Shown: positions 19,347-28,758 of the stretch, one piece after another
Layout: every line of letters begins with the position of its first letter
Numbering within the stretch: position 1 is the stretch's first letter
NCBI RefSeq assembly: GCF_011745145.1
Contig: NZ_CP050191.1
Span: 5,906,473-5,970,472, forward strand
DNA from: Mycobacterium sp. DL440
GTDB taxonomy: Bacteria; Actinomycetota; Actinomycetes; Mycobacteriales; Mycobacteriaceae
Reading direction: 5' to 3'
Length of the DNA stretch: 64,000 nucleotides
Notes under the pieces: model-generated
What the model was told of the DNA's origin: nothing
The model's database searches: none
Seen by the model: only the letters and a program-made list of their open reading frames with translations
Translations under genes and position numbers: made by a program

Positions 19347-20501
19347 GTAGTCCGGCTGGCTCACATGCATCAGGTGGTTGCCGGGGAACCAGTGGAACGC
19401 ACAGCGATCCCAGTGTTCCCACAGCGTTTCGGCCTGCTGCGGTGGAGCCAGCCGGTCGCCGAGGCCGGCGATGATCATTCGTCGCTCCTTCGGCACCAGC
19501 GGTCGGTAGTTCAGCGGTGAGGCATACCGCGCTGCCGCTGCGGTCAACGCAGGATCGGTTCTGGCCACCCGGCGCTGCAGGGCCACCAGCTTGTTGGCCG
19601 GGAACCACTCGTCGACCGTGCGATCCGGCGTCACCACAGGAACATTCGGGACCACGGCCTGAATCCGGTCGTCCACACTGGCCAGCAGGGCCGAGGTGAA
19701 CCCACCCAGCGAGATACCGGTCAGGGCGATCCGGTCGACACCGGTGTACTCCAGATAGTCGATCACCGAACGGAAGTCGTGCACGGCCTGGGCCATGGCC
19801 TCAGAGAAGCCGGCGAACCCGTGGGAGAAGTATCCGTAGCCGCTGAACGGTGAGAACCGTTCAGCGCGTTGACCGTGAAACGGCAGGGTGTACAACAGCA
19901 CGTCGTAGCCGGAGCGGTAGAACCACGGCAACGACAGGAACAGGCCGTTGGCCAGATACGGCGATCCCATGAAACCGTGGATCACACACAGAGTGGGGTG
20001 CGGTCCGTCGTCGTGGCGCCAGTGTTGGGCCCGCACCACGTTGTTGCGGGTGAACCCGTCACACATTTCGCGCAGTGCCGGATTGATCGCGGTGAAGCTG
20101 CTGTCGAACCGGACGTTCTCCACCCGGCCGTGGGCGATCATCTCGGCCACCGGATTCGCCTGGCGGGTGGATACCCGGGGCGGCCGGGTGGGCGCCGGAA
20201 ATGACACCGCGGGATCCTGTGCGGCCGCCAGATCCGCGTAGAACCGCATGTGGTCGTGCTCGGCCCGCGACGCGGAAGGGTGCAACATCGACGCCAGCGT
20301 GGTCGGCACCATCGACGTGGCCACGATCGAGGCGACGCCCGTGCGCAACGCGATGTCGGCGATCGCGGAGGTGTCGACGATGGCCCGCTGCTTCAGCGTC
20401 AGGTCGGAGCGGCGTGGCAGGCCGCACGCACCGGCTTCACCGCCGGGAACGTCGGGAACAGGGATCGGGGGTTCGACCGGATCTGCGCTGGACGGCTCCA
20501 C
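19302..20501 (-). CDS. Alpha/beta-hydrolase family protein (Rv0293c-like)
   Basis: This 399-residue protein has an alpha/beta-hydrolase core in its C-terminal two-thirds. The oxyanion/HG loop is CVIHGFMGS, the nucleophile elbow is GISLGGFTSA (Ser), a late Asp lies in IIAGLGDRLAPP, and the His is in FPGNHLMHVSQ. The first about 150 residues are a mycobacterial extension without a recognisable domain. The substrate is unknown. It is tail-to-tail with eccE3, with 45 bp of coding overlap, a layout I recall also for Rv0292/Rv0293c. Confidence 0.85.
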   Translation of the reverse strand: MEPSSADPVEPPIPVPDVPGGEAGACGLPRRSDLTLKQRAIVDTSAIADIALRTGVASIVATSMVPTTLASMLHPSASRAEHDHMRFYADLAAAQDPAVSFPAPTRPPRVSTRQANPVAEMIAHGRVENVRFDSSFTAINPALREMCDGFTRNNVVRAQHWRHDDGPHPTLCVIHGFMGSPYLANGLFLSLPWFYRSGYDVLLYTLPFHGQRAERFSPFSGYGYFSHGFAGFSEAMAQAVHDFRSVIDYLEYTGVDRIALTGISLGGFTSALLASVDDRIQAVVPNVPVVTPDRTVDEWFPANKLVALQRRVARTDPALTAAAARYASPLNYRPLVPKERRMIIAGLGDRLAPPQQAETLWEHWDRCAFHWFPGNHLMHVSQPDYLRRMTRFLRDFMFD

Positions 20502-20524
20502 GCTTCCCGATGCTAGCCAACTGC

Positions 20525-21403
20525 TCAGCTCAGTCCGAACAACTTCGCGGCGTTGTCGTGTAGGACATTGCGGCGCCAGGCGTCGTCGACGCCCGGCAGG
20601 TCGATCAGGTGGTGGATGGCCTCGGCGTAGCCGTAGGGGATGTTCGGGAAGTCGCTGCCGAACAGGATGTGCTCACCGAGTCCTATCAGCCGGTCTGTCT
20701 CCGAGGTGGGAAACGGCATCGTCTCCTCGACGAACGGGGTGAACGCCATCGTCGTGTCCAGCCTCACCTGCTCGAACTGCTCGGCGAGATCCAGGAAGGC
20801 GGAGTACTCGGGCATCCCCATATGCGCGACGATCAGCACCAGTCGCGGATAGCGGCCCAACAGCTTGGCAATCGGGTCCGGGCCGGTGAACTGGCCGGGA
20901 AGCGGGCCGGAACCGCAGTGGATGATCACCGGGACGCCGGCGTCCTCGATCAGCCCCCAGACCTCGTCGAGCAGGGGATCGTTCGGGTCGTAGTTGCCCA
21001 CCTGGATGTGCGCCTTGAACACCTGGGTACCTGCGGTGATGGCATCCGCGACGTACTTGGGGGCCTCGGGTTCCGGGAAGAACGTGGCGGTGTGCAGGCA
21101 GTCCGGGGTGTCCTCGGCGAAGCCGACCGCCCACTGGTTGAGCCAGACGGCCATCTCTGGCTTGTGCGCGTAGATCAGTGAGGAGAACCTCCGGACGCCG
21201 AACTCCCGCAGCGTGGCGACCCGCTCGGCCTCGCCCGCACGGTAGGTGATGGGCCAAGCCCGGCCGATCATCGGGCCCTGGCTGTCGAAGTACTGCCACA
21301 CCTTGTCCATGACGTTCTTGGGCATGAAGTGCGTGTGCACGTCGACGATGCCGGGAAGACCCAGCTCCGTCCAGATCTTCCGCACCTTCTCCGATTCATC
21401 CAT
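20525..21403 (-). CDS. Amidohydrolase family protein
   Basis: This 292-residue protein is a metal-dependent hydrolase of the amidohydrolase_2 / ACMSD type. It has the N-terminal HxH metal motif ([11 protein letters not shown]), a central His ([11 protein letters not shown]), [11 protein letters not shown], and the late Asp in [11 protein letters not shown]. Such enzymes decarboxylate or hydrolyse ring or amide substrates; which one is not visible. Start chosen at ATG 21403 because the longer frame to 21463 overlaps the divergent methyltransferase start. Confidence 0.82.
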   Translation of the reverse strand: MDESEKVRKIWTELGLPGIVDVHTHFMPKNVMDKVWQYFDSQGPMIGRAWPITYRAGEAERVATLREFGVRRFSSLIYAHKPEMAVWLNQWAVGFAEDTPDCLHTATFFPEPEAPKYVADAITAGTQVFKAHIQVGNYDPNDPLLDEVWGLIEDAGVPVIIHCGSGPLPGQFTGPDPIAKLLGRYPRLVLIVAHMGMPEYSAFLDLAEQFEQVRLDTTMAFTPFVEETMPFPTSETDRLIGLGEHILFGSDFPNIPYGYAEAIHHLIDLPGVDDAWRRNVLHDNAAKLFGLS

Positions 21404-21446
21404 CGCGTCCGACGATATCGACCTTGGTTCCGGGCATGATCGGGGC

Positions 21447-22214
21447 ATGTGGAATCCGGACACCTACCTCGCCTTCGCCGACCATCGGGGCCGGCCGTTC
21501 TACGACCTGCTCACGCGAGTCGCTGCGGAGGCGCCACGTCGGGTGGTCGACCTGGGTTGCGGGCCGGGCAACCTCACCGAGACGCTCGCGCAGCCCTGGC
21601 CGGGAGCGACGCTGGAGGCCTGGGACAGCTCCCCGGAAATGGTCGCGGCAGCGCAGGCCCGCGGGCTCGAAGCACACGTTGGGGCGATCGAGGAGTGGAC
21701 GCCGCAACCCGACACCGATGTGGTGATCACCAACGCAGCACTGCAGTGGGTGCCCACCCATCGCGAACTCGTGGTGCGCTGGTCCGGGCAGTTGGCGCCG
21801 GGATCCTGGATCGCCTTCCAGGTACCGGGCAATTTCGATGCCCCGTCCCATCATGCGGTGCGGGAACTGGCCCGTCGTGAACCGTTCATCGAGCCGCTGC
21901 GCGACATGCCGTGGCGCGATGTCGGCCAGGTGGACACGCCCGTCGAATACGCCGGGCTGCTGACTGATGCGGGGTGTGCGGTGGACGCCTGGGAGACCAC
22001 TTACGTGCACCAATTGACCGGTGAGACACCGGTTCTGGACTGGATCACCGGGACGGCTCTGACACAGGTCAAGGGTCGGCTGAGCGAAGAGATGTGGGAG
22101 CAATACCGCCAGGCCATCATCCCGATGCTGGCCGAGGCCTACCCTCGGCGCGCCGACGGCATCACGTTTTTCCCGTTCCGTCGGGTGTTCGTGGTGGCGC
22201 AAGTCGCGCGGTAG
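21447..22214 (+). CDS. tam: Trans-aconitate 2-methyltransferase-like
   Basis: This 255-residue class I SAM methyltransferase has motif [17 protein letters not shown] (about 31-46), an acidic ribose contact ([11 protein letters not shown]) and motif [13 protein letters not shown], the last being typical of Tam. Tam methylates trans-aconitate formed spontaneously from cis-aconitate and so relieves aconitase inhibition. Position and length fit Rv0294. It is divergent from the amidohydrolase, with 43 bp between start codons. Confidence 0.85.
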   Translation: MWNPDTYLAFADHRGRPFYDLLTRVAAEAPRRVVDLGCGPGNLTETLAQPWPGATLEAWDSSPEMVAAAQARGLEAHVGAIEEWTPQPDTDVVITNAALQWVPTHRELVVRWSGQLAPGSWIAFQVPGNFDAPSHHAVRELARREPFIEPLRDMPWRDVGQVDTPVEYAGLLTDAGCAVDAWETTYVHQLTGETPVLDWITGTALTQVKGRLSEEMWEQYRQAIIPMLAEAYPRRADGITFFPFRRVFVVAQVAR

Positions 22215-22267
22215 GCATTACCTACGACGTAATCGATTTCCCCACCGCACTCCGTGACGATGAGGGC

Positions 22268-23110
22268 ATGCCTACGTTAGAGACCGCCGACCGCACCGAC
22301 ATCCATTACACCGATACGGGGTTCGGGCCGGTCCTGGTGTTCACCCACTCGTGGGGGCTCAACTCGGGCCAGTGGAGGCTGATCACAAACACCCTGGTGG
22401 ACAAGGGTTTTCGCTGTGTCGCCTATGACCGGCGCGGGCACGGAGGCTCGGGTGCCTACGAAGGTGAGTGGACCGTGGATCTGCTGGCCGACGACCTGGC
22501 CCGAGTGCTCGAACACCTGGATCTCGACGATGTGACGTTGGTGGGGCATTCCCTGGGATGCGGTGAGATCGGGCGCTACCTCAGCCGTCACGGAACGGCT
22601 CGGGTGAACCGCGCGGTGCTGGTGGCGGGGCAACTCCCGCTGGTGGTCAAGACGGCGGACAACCCCGACGGTGTTCCCGAGGCGATGCTCGACGCCATGC
22701 TGGTCGAGCTGGAACGTGATGTGCGGCAATGGTGTATCGACAACATCCCGCCGTTCCTCGGGCCCCACACCGTGGCACCCGAGATCGTCGAGTGGACCGT
22801 GGACCAGATCGCTGCCGTGCCTGTTGAGACCCTGCTCGCCACCCAGCGGATGGGCGCCCATACCGATTACCGGGCCGAGCTCGCCGAACTCGACCTGCCC
22901 GTACTGCTGGTCCACGGCGACGTCGACGCATCGACACCCATCGAACTCACCGGACGGCGTACTGCCGCGCTGCTGCCACACGCACAACTCATCGAGATCC
23001 CCGGTGCGGCCCACGGGATCTACCTCACCCACGCCGACCGCGTCATCGACGCGATTTGTGTGCAATCAGCGGCGCGCACCGCCGCTAACCGCACCCAAAT
23101 CACCGGTTAG
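22268..23110 (+). CDS. Alpha/beta-hydrolase (haloperoxidase/esterase type)
   Basis: This 280-residue hydrolase has a complete triad: nucleophile elbow VGHSLGCGEIG (Ser about 97), Asp in LLVHGDVDAST and His in GAAHGIYLTH. VFTHSWGLNSGQW holds the oxyanion hole and RRGHGGSG follows, as in non-haem chloroperoxidase and epoxide-hydrolase relatives. No lid domain specific enough to name the substrate is apparent. The 3' end overlaps cysNC by 4 bp, tail to tail. Confidence 0.82.
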   Translation: MPTLETADRTDIHYTDTGFGPVLVFTHSWGLNSGQWRLITNTLVDKGFRCVAYDRRGHGGSGAYEGEWTVDLLADDLARVLEHLDLDDVTLVGHSLGCGEIGRYLSRHGTARVNRAVLVAGQLPLVVKTADNPDGVPEAMLDAMLVELERDVRQWCIDNIPPFLGPHTVAPEIVEWTVDQIAAVPVETLLATQRMGAHTDYRAELAELDLPVLLVHGDVDASTPIELTGRRTAALLPHAQLIEIPGAAHGIYLTHADRVIDAICVQSAARTAANRTQITG

Positions 23111-24966
23111 CGACGGGTGTTGAGCAGGTCGACGACCTGCTGCACCAGGTCGTCGATGACGGCGCCAGTGGTGTCGAGCACCAGATCAGGGTTCTCGGGC
23201 GCCTCATAGGGGGCGTCGATGCCGGTGAGCCCCTTGAGTTCGCCGGCGCGGGCCCGGGCATAGAGCCCCTTGGGGTCCCGGCGTGCGCATTCCTCGACGG
23301 GTGTCGCCACATGCACCTCGATGAACGGCAGCTTGGCGGCATCGTTGAGTGCCCGCGCGGTATCCCGGTCCGACTTCAGCGGTGAGACCAGCGAGGCCAG
23401 CGCCACGACACCCGCATCGGCCAGCAGCCGGGTCAAATGTCCGACGCGGCGGATGTTCTCGGTCCGATCGCCGGCGGAGAAGCCGAGATCATCGGACAGG
23501 CCGTGGCGCAGGTTGTCCCCGTCGAGCAGATAGGCCACCTGACCCGATTCGACCAGGGCCCGCTCGACGGCGACCGCCAGCGTGGACTTGCCCGACGCGG
23601 GCAGGCCGGTGAACCAGATCGTGGCGCCGCGTTGCCCGGTGCTGTTCCACCGGTAGTCGCGATCCAGCGACGAGGGATGCCACTTGATGTCGGAGCGGTT
23701 GTGCCCACTCGGCTTGAGCTCGCGGGCCTGCAGGATGATCCCGGCACCGACGGTGTCGTTGGACACCTCGTCGATCAGGATGAACGCTCCGTTGTCGCGG
23801 TTGTCGGCATAGCTGTCAGCGATCAGTACCGAGCTGGTACGCAACGTCACCGAGCCGATGTCGTTGAGTGCCAGCTCAACCGGGGCCTCGACCTCGTCAA
23901 GAGTCTCCGGGTCCAGCTTGGTGTGCAACTCCTGGACTGTGGCCCGCACCGTGCGGGTGCCCTGCTTGAGGGCCAGCCGGTCGCCCGCGCGCAGTGGATC
24001 GTCGAAGAACCAGCACACCGTCGCGTCGATTTCGCGGGCCAGCACCGGAGGAGCGGCATCCGAGGAGTCGCTGACGAAGACATCGCCGCGACCCACGTCG
24101 ATGTCGTCGGCCAGCTCGACCGAAACCGACAGCGGTGCAACGGCTACCGCACGTTCATCGTCCAGGGTGTCCACGGCCGTCACGATGGAGCGGGTACCGG
24201 CCGGCAGGCTCACCACGGGGTCGCCGACCTGCAGCGTGCCCGCGGACAGCCGGCCGGTGTAGCGGCGACGCTGTTCCGCCGTCGGCCGGGACACCCATTG
24301 CACCGCCAGGCGCAGGCTGGCCGGATCGGCATGCGGCGCAGCCAGTTCGACGCCCTCGAGGTATTCGAGCAGCGTCGGCCCGTCGTACCAGGGGGTGTGC
24401 TCGGAGCGGTGCACCACGTTGTCGCCCAGCTTGGCGGCGATCGGGATGACGGTGAGATCGAGCCCGCCGAGCCGGTCGGCGACCTGCTGCAGCTCACGCT
24501 CGACCTCGGCGAACCGGCCCTTGTCGAAGTCGACCAGGTCGATCTTGTTGACCGTGGCGACGAAGTGCTTGATACCCAGCAGCTTCGCGATGCGGGCGTG
24601 GCGGCGGGTCTGGCGCAGCACCCCGGCCCGGGCATCGACCAGCAGGATCGCCACATGCGCATTCGAGGCGCCGGTGAACATGTTGCGGGTGTAGCGCTCA
24701 TGCCCTGGCGTGTCGGCCAGGATGTAGCTGCGGGTGTCGGTGGAGAAGAAGCGGTAGGCGACATCGATGGTGATGCCCTGCTCGCGTTCGGCCCGCAGCC
24801 CGTCGGACAGCGCGGCCAGATCAGCAACGCCTTCCGAATCGGTAACGGCCTCAAGATGATCCAGCGGCAGGCTGTCGGTGTCGTGCATCAGGCGGCCGAT
24901 CAGGGTGCTCTTGCCGTCGTCCACCGAACCCGCGGTGGTGATGCGCAGAAGTTGACGTCCAGTCAT
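23107..24966 (-). CDS. cysNC: Bifunctional sulfate adenylyltransferase GTPase / APS kinase CysNC
   Basis: This 619-residue fusion has an N-terminal elongation-factor-like GTPase with G1 GSVDDGKST (13-21), G3 DTPGHERYTRNM and G4 NKIDLVDF, then two beta-barrel domains. From about residue 440 comes an APS kinase with P-loop GLPASGKST. With CysD it makes APS from sulfate and ATP, and its kinase domain converts APS to PAPS. It follows cysD with a one-base TGATG overlap. Direct linkage to the Stf0 sulfotransferase suggests PAPS is channelled to sulfation as well as to cysteine synthesis. Confidence 0.95.
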   Translation of the reverse strand: MTGRQLLRITTAGSVDDGKSTLIGRLMHDTDSLPLDHLEAVTDSEGVADLAALSDGLRAEREQGITIDVAYRFFSTDTRSYILADTPGHERYTRNMFTGASNAHVAILLVDARAGVLRQTRRHARIAKLLGIKHFVATVNKIDLVDFDKGRFAEVERELQQVADRLGGLDLTVIPIAAKLGDNVVHRSEHTPWYDGPTLLEYLEGVELAAPHADPASLRLAVQWVSRPTAEQRRRYTGRLSAGTLQVGDPVVSLPAGTRSIVTAVDTLDDERAVAVAPLSVSVELADDIDVGRGDVFVSDSSDAAPPVLAREIDATVCWFFDDPLRAGDRLALKQGTRTVRATVQELHTKLDPETLDEVEAPVELALNDIGSVTLRTSSVLIADSYADNRDNGAFILIDEVSNDTVGAGIILQARELKPSGHNRSDIKWHPSSLDRDYRWNSTGQRGATIWFTGLPASGKSTLAVAVERALVESGQVAYLLDGDNLRHGLSDDLGFSAGDRTENIRRVGHLTRLLADAGVVALASLVSPLKSDRDTARALNDAAKLPFIEVHVATPVEECARRDPKGLYARARAGELKGLTGIDAPYEAPENPDLVLDTTGAVIDDLVQQVVDLLNTRR

Positions 24967-25883
24967 CAGAAGTACCCCTCGCGTTTCCGGTCTTCCATCG
25001 CCGCGACGGACGTTCGGTCATCGGCCCGGGTCTCGCCGCGTTCGGAGACGGTGGCCGCCGAGATCTCGGTGATCACCCGGTCGATGGTGGTGGCCTGCGA
25101 CCGGACGGCTCCGGTGATGGTGAGATCGCCGACCGTGCGGTAGCGCACCCACTCCACGGCCATCCGTTCAGAGCCGGCCGGCTGGGCATACTCCGAGACC
25201 GCGAGCAGGATGCCGTCCCGTTCGAACACCTCGCGCTCGTGGGCGAAGTAGATCGACGGCAGCTCAAGGTTTTCCAGCTCGATGTAGCGCCAGATGTCGA
25301 GCTCGGTCCAGTTCGACAGCGGGAACACCCGGACCTGCTCACCCTTGCGGATCCGGCCGTTGTACAGCGACCACGGCTCGGGGCGCTGGGCGCGCGGATC
25401 CCACTGGCCGAACTCGTCGCGGAAACTCAGGATGCGTTCCTTCGCCCGGGCCCGTTCTTCGTCGCGGCGCGCACCGCCGAACGCCGCATCGAATCCGCCG
25501 GCCTCCAGCGCATCCAGCAGGGTCCGGGTCTGCTGCCGGTTGCGGGACGCGCCCGGACCGGGATCGGCGACACGGCCGCTGTCGATGGTCTCCTGCACCG
25601 AGGCCACCACCAGCCTGTGACCAAGCCCGGTGGTGCGACGGTCGCGGAACTCGATGACCTCGTCGAAGTTGTGCCCGGTGTCCACGTGCAGGACTGGGAA
25701 CGGCAACGCCGAAGGGCGGAAGGCCTTCTCGGCCAACCTCAACAGGACGATGGAGTCCTTGCCCGCCGAGAACAGCAGCACCGGACGCTGCAGTTCGGCG
25801 ACCACCTCGCGGATGATGTGCACGGCTTCGGCTTCCAGCAGCCGCAATTCGTCGACGTGCAGTAGATCGGTCGTGGCCGTCAT
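24966..25883 (-). CDS. cysD: Sulfate adenylyltransferase small subunit CysD
   Basis: This 305-residue PP-loop ATP pyrophosphatase has the PP motif [10 protein letters not shown] (39-48), [32 protein letters not shown] and the C-terminal family end [14 protein letters not shown]. It adenylates sulfate to APS using the GTPase energy of CysN. Start ATG 25883 overlaps the stf0 stop codon by 4 bp; the longer open frame upstream is antisense-like run-through. Second-to-last gene of the leftward sulfation operon. Confidence 0.95.
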   Translation of the reverse strand: MTATTDLLHVDELRLLEAEAVHIIREVVAELQRPVLLFSAGKDSIVLLRLAEKAFRPSALPFPVLHVDTGHNFDEVIEFRDRRTTGLGHRLVVASVQETIDSGRVADPGPGASRNRQQTRTLLDALEAGGFDAAFGGARRDEERARAKERILSFRDEFGQWDPRAQRPEPWSLYNGRIRKGEQVRVFPLSNWTELDIWRYIELENLELPSIYFAHEREVFERDGILLAVSEYAQPAGSERMAVEWVRYRTVGDLTITGAVRSQATTIDRVITEISAATVSERGETRADDRTSVAAMEDRKREGYF

Positions 25884-26683
25884 ACCGGCAACCCCTCCTT
25901 CTCGGCATCGCGGCGGTAGCGATCCACCCATTCGTCGGATCGCTGATCGGCCTGACGTTCCAGGACCGGCTGCGGCGCCAGGCGCGGGTCCAGGCCCAGC
26001 GCCTCCAGCACCGCGGCCACCACGGTCGTCAGGTTGCGCCACAGGTACGGGTAGGACACGTCGATGGGGGAGATGTTCTCCTCGGCAAACCAGGAGCGCC
26101 AGCCCTCCTCCTGGGCCCGCAGCAGCGTGATCACGTGGGCGATGGCGCCCGCGTGATACTCGGCCCGCGCATCGCGCGTCGGATCGGCCCGGCCGCGCCA
26201 CACCCTGGTCTGCACCGCCCGCCAGAACGAGACCGCCTGTGACACAACGTCGGGCCGGTAAACGTGGATCAGCACCGGGTCGCCGCCGGTGACGTCGCGG
26301 ATCGCGGCGAGCAGGCCAGGCCCGGATCGCTCGGGCAGGCCCTCGGCACGTTCCAGCAGCAACGGTGTCTGGTTCCACATCAGCTTCCCGCCCCACACGC
26401 CGTTGGGGGTACGGCCGACGGTGCGGATGTAGTCGCGCCAGATCTCGGCCGGAGCCAGGTCTGGCTTGCCTTCGACCAGTGGGTCGAGCAGGCGCAGGAT
26501 CGACTCGTCCTCGACGCCGGCGAACCATTCCCGCGGTTGCGGCGACATGCTGGTGGTCGGCAGGTACTGGAAGAACTCCTGGGGCTCGCCGGCCATGCCG
26601 GTGGCGCGCAGGGATTCCACCAGCAAGGTGCTGCCGCTGCGCTGGGATGCGAGCACCAGGTAGGCCGTCGGATGATCTGGCAT
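25880..26683 (-). CDS. stf0: Stf0-family trehalose 2-sulfotransferase
   Basis: This 267-residue PAPS-dependent sulfotransferase has the 5'-phosphosulfate loop [15 protein letters not shown] (about 12-26), then GEPQEFFQY. The substrate-binding region is [11 protein letters not shown], and the 3'-phosphate binding segment is [18 protein letters not shown]. Stf0 makes trehalose-2-sulfate, the core of sulfolipid-1 in M. tuberculosis; the M. smegmatis enzyme is the structural prototype. ATG 26683 gives exactly the family length; an in-frame ATG at 26701 would add six residues. It overlaps cysD by 4 bp, so donor synthesis and transfer are co-expressed. Two palindromes lie just upstream. Confidence 0.9.
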   Translation of the reverse strand: MPDHPTAYLVLASQRSGSTLLVESLRATGMAGEPQEFFQYLPTTSMSPQPREWFAGVEDESILRLLDPLVEGKPDLAPAEIWRDYIRTVGRTPNGVWGGKLMWNQTPLLLERAEGLPERSGPGLLAAIRDVTGGDPVLIHVYRPDVVSQAVSFWRAVQTRVWRGRADPTRDARAEYHAGAIAHVITLLRAQEEGWRSWFAEENISPIDVSYPYLWRNLTTVVAAVLEALGLDPRLAPQPVLERQADQRSDEWVDRYRRDAEKEGLPV

Positions 26684-26714
26684 GGGCGAGACTCTAACCA
26701 TGATTGGTTTGCGG

Positions 26715-26732
26715 CGCCTATTTAAGTAGGCG
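26715..26732. promoter_or_regulatory. Near-palindrome upstream of stf0-cysD-cysNC
   Basis: CGCCTA (26715-26720) and TAGGCG (26727-26732) flank an AT core (TTTAAG). The 18-bp site is symmetric except at one central pair of positions. It lies 32 bp before the stf0 start in a short AT-rich gap, so it could be an operator or overlap the promoter. Confidence 0.4.
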
Positions 26733-26737
26733 TCAAG

Positions 26738-26763
26738 AGTTTTCATTCACCGTGATGAAAACT
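26738..26763. promoter_or_regulatory. Perfect 9-bp inverted repeat between sulfatase and stf0
   Basis: AGTTTTCAT (26738-26746) and ATGAAAACT (26755-26763) are separated by 8 bp. The repeat overlaps the sulfatase stop codon and lies upstream of stf0. It could be a regulator-binding site for the sulfation operon or a hairpin that attenuates read-through from the sulfatase gene. Half-site order is opposite to the mycobacterial Zur box. Confidence 0.45.
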
Positions 26764-28132
26764 ATTGGTGGGTATCGGTGATGCCACGGTCGGCAGCGAT
26801 GGCCGATCTGCTGCTGGCCGGATGGCCGTGGATATGTAGATACGTCTCGGTGTAACGCTCCGATATGCGGGTGCCGGCGAATTCGGAGGGAATGACATCG
26901 AGCGTCTTCTCGCGCCAGTCGTTCAGGAGCAGTGCCAAGTCGTTCGCGATCGCCTCAGCCTTGTCGGTGGCGTCCGGTCCCAGCAGGTTGTTGCGCTCGG
27001 TCGGGTCCGCGACGAGGTCGTACAGTTCACGGCCGGGCCGGGGGGCCTTCACCCGCTCGTCGAGTGCCCGTCCGGAGGGGCTGTCGGCGATATCCCATGG
27101 CAGATCCAACAATGGTCGCGCCGCGTAATTCTCGATGTAGCTGTATTCCTTTGTGCGAATGGCGCGAATGGGGTCGAAAGAATCGTGGTACGTCTTTGTG
27201 GTGTACACCTCGGAACGGACCTCAGCCGTTTCCGTGGGAGTTGCTGTGAGGTTGCTGGCGTGTGACAGACCTTCGACCGCGTCGGGGATCTCGACGCCGA
27301 GGAGTTCCAGCAGGGTGGGCAGCAGATCAACCCCGCTGAACAGTTCGTCGTAGCGGCGCGGCGCGATGCCGGAGCCACGCGGCGGGCGCACGATCAGCGC
27401 GATGCCCGTGCCCGCGTCGTACAGCGTCGACTTGGCCCGGGGCAACGCCGGTCCGTGATCGGTGATGAACACTACCCAGGTGCTCTCGTCGAGACCGGTC
27501 GCGGCCAAAGTGCCGAGCAGTTCGCCGACCTTCGCGTCAGCTACCGCAATCGATCCGTAGAACTCGGCGAGGTCGTCACGCACCCCAGCGGTGTCGGGCA
27601 GGTAGTCGGGGACCGCGACGTCGTCGGCCTCGGCCGGTTCGTATCGGTCGCGCGGATACGGCCGGTGCGTCTCGAAGAACCCGGCGGTCAGCAGGAACGG
27701 TTCTTGCGGTGGCGCGGCCAACCATTCGGACGCCTGCTCGACGACGTACTCGCAGAACGAGTTCGATACGTCGAACTCGTCGTACCCCAGATTGGCCGGC
27801 TGCGAGGTTTCGTGTTGCATGCCGAACAGGGCTGTGTGCCAACCTGATTCGGCGAGGAAGTGGGGGAGCGTGCGCACTCCGGCGCGGTACTCCCAGCCGT
27901 GGTGGGCCAGGCCCACCAGTCCGTTGCTCTGCGGGTAGCGGCCGGTGAACAGCGAGCCCCGCGACGGTGAGCACAATGGTGCGGTGGCGTGGGCGCGGGT
28001 GAACAGGACCCCCTCGGCGGCGAGGCGGTCGAGGTGTGGGGAGACCACATCCGGGTGGCCGTACACGCCGAGATAGCGGCCGAGATCATGCCAGTGCACG
28101 ATCAACAGGTTCTGCCGTTGCGGCTCGGTCAC
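26762..28132 (-). CDS. Type I sulfatase (Rv0296c-like)
   Basis: This 456-residue alkaline-phosphatase-superfamily sulfatase has the formylglycine signature C54-S-P-S-R within APLCSPSRGSLFTGR. Cys54 would be oxidised by a formylglycine-generating enzyme encoded elsewhere. Metal and substrate motifs follow: GYDEFDVSN, TAGFFETHRPY and VFITDHGPALPRAKSTLYDAG. There is no signal peptide, so it probably acts in the cytosol. GTG 28132 has AAAGGA 8 bp upstream. It reads in the same direction as stf0-cysD-cysNC, 78 bp ahead, and may turn over sulfated products of that operon. Confidence 0.88.
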   Translation of the reverse strand: MTEPQRQNLLIVHWHDLGRYLGVYGHPDVVSPHLDRLAAEGVLFTRAHATAPLCSPSRGSLFTGRYPQSNGLVGLAHHGWEYRAGVRTLPHFLAESGWHTALFGMQHETSQPANLGYDEFDVSNSFCEYVVEQASEWLAAPPQEPFLLTAGFFETHRPYPRDRYEPAEADDVAVPDYLPDTAGVRDDLAEFYGSIAVADAKVGELLGTLAATGLDESTWVVFITDHGPALPRAKSTLYDAGTGIALIVRPPRGSGIAPRRYDELFSGVDLLPTLLELLGVEIPDAVEGLSHASNLTATPTETAEVRSEVYTTKTYHDSFDPIRAIRTKEYSYIENYAARPLLDLPWDIADSPSGRALDERVKAPRPGRELYDLVADPTERNNLLGPDATDKAEAIANDLALLLNDWREKTLDVIPSEFAGTRISERYTETYLHIHGHPASSRSAIAADRGITDTHQ

Positions 28133-28217
28133 GTCACATCCTTTCCGTCCACCCTACGACCGAACAGCCTGAATGCGCGGCCCGCAACCGTTTGGCTCAG
28201 CCCGAGCACGTTATTTG

Positions 28218-28700
28218 CTACGGGTGATACGGCACGCCGACCGCGCGGAACACGTACTCCGGGCCCACGTCGAAAGCCAGGGACCGGCGGGGCAGCCGCG
28301 CCAGCACTTCGGCCGGAATCTCCGTCTTGTAGTGCAGCGAGAGCTTCCCGTGACCGCGCCGGTCGATCTGGGCCACGTCGGCCTGCAGGGTGAGCCCGGT
28401 CTCGCTGATCTCGGCGTGCACAGTACCGACCTGCGGGGCTGCCCACGGCTGGTCGATGCTGCGGCCGGCGAGTTTGGGCAGGGTGGACATGGTGGCCAGT
28501 GCCCGATAGTTCGTCAGAACCAGTGAACCGGCATAACTGGCGACACTGCCTGCCGAGCGCGTTCCCGGGATCGATCCGGTGAAACGCCTCGTCACCGGGA
28601 TGTATTCGGCCAGGAAAAGGATGCCTTCGGCTTCGGCCTCCGCGCGCAGGCCATCCGGCAGTGCGCCGATGTGCATCAGCTTCCGCAGGATCAGTGCCAT
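28218..28700 (-). CDS. Conserved mycobacterial protein (Rv0307c-like), unknown function
   Basis: This 160-residue protein is read from ATG 28700 (MALILRKLMHIGALPDGLRAEAEAEGILFLAEYIPVTRRF is the N-terminal region), giving the length I recall for Rv0307c. It has alternating beta-strand patterns (GSLVLTNYRALATMS, GLTLQADVAQIDRRGHGKLSLHYKTEI) resembling a PH- or GRAM-like small domain, but no catalytic motif is visible. It is divergent from the PAP2 gene, with 58 bp between starts. Function unknown. Confidence 0.75.
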   Translation of the reverse strand: MALILRKLMHIGALPDGLRAEAEAEGILFLAEYIPVTRRFTGSIPGTRSAGSVASYAGSLVLTNYRALATMSTLPKLAGRSIDQPWAAPQVGTVHAEISETGLTLQADVAQIDRRGHGKLSLHYKTEIPAEVLARLPRRSLAFDVGPEYVFRAVGVPYHP

Positions 28701-28758
28701 GTCTTCGACGGTAGCGCGCAAACATGGCAAATCGGTTGGAGCTGGTAGAGATGATCTG

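Noticed and set aside
23437..25143. A long plus-strand frame opposite cysNC and cysD
   Set aside because: Antisense artefact of GC-rich codons; cysNC and cysD are clear on the minus strand.
26738..26763. A Zur box upstream of stf0
   Set aside because: The half-sites are in the opposite order (TTTTCAT outside, ATGAAAA after an 8-bp gap) to the mycobacterial Zur consensus, and the gene context is not zinc-related.
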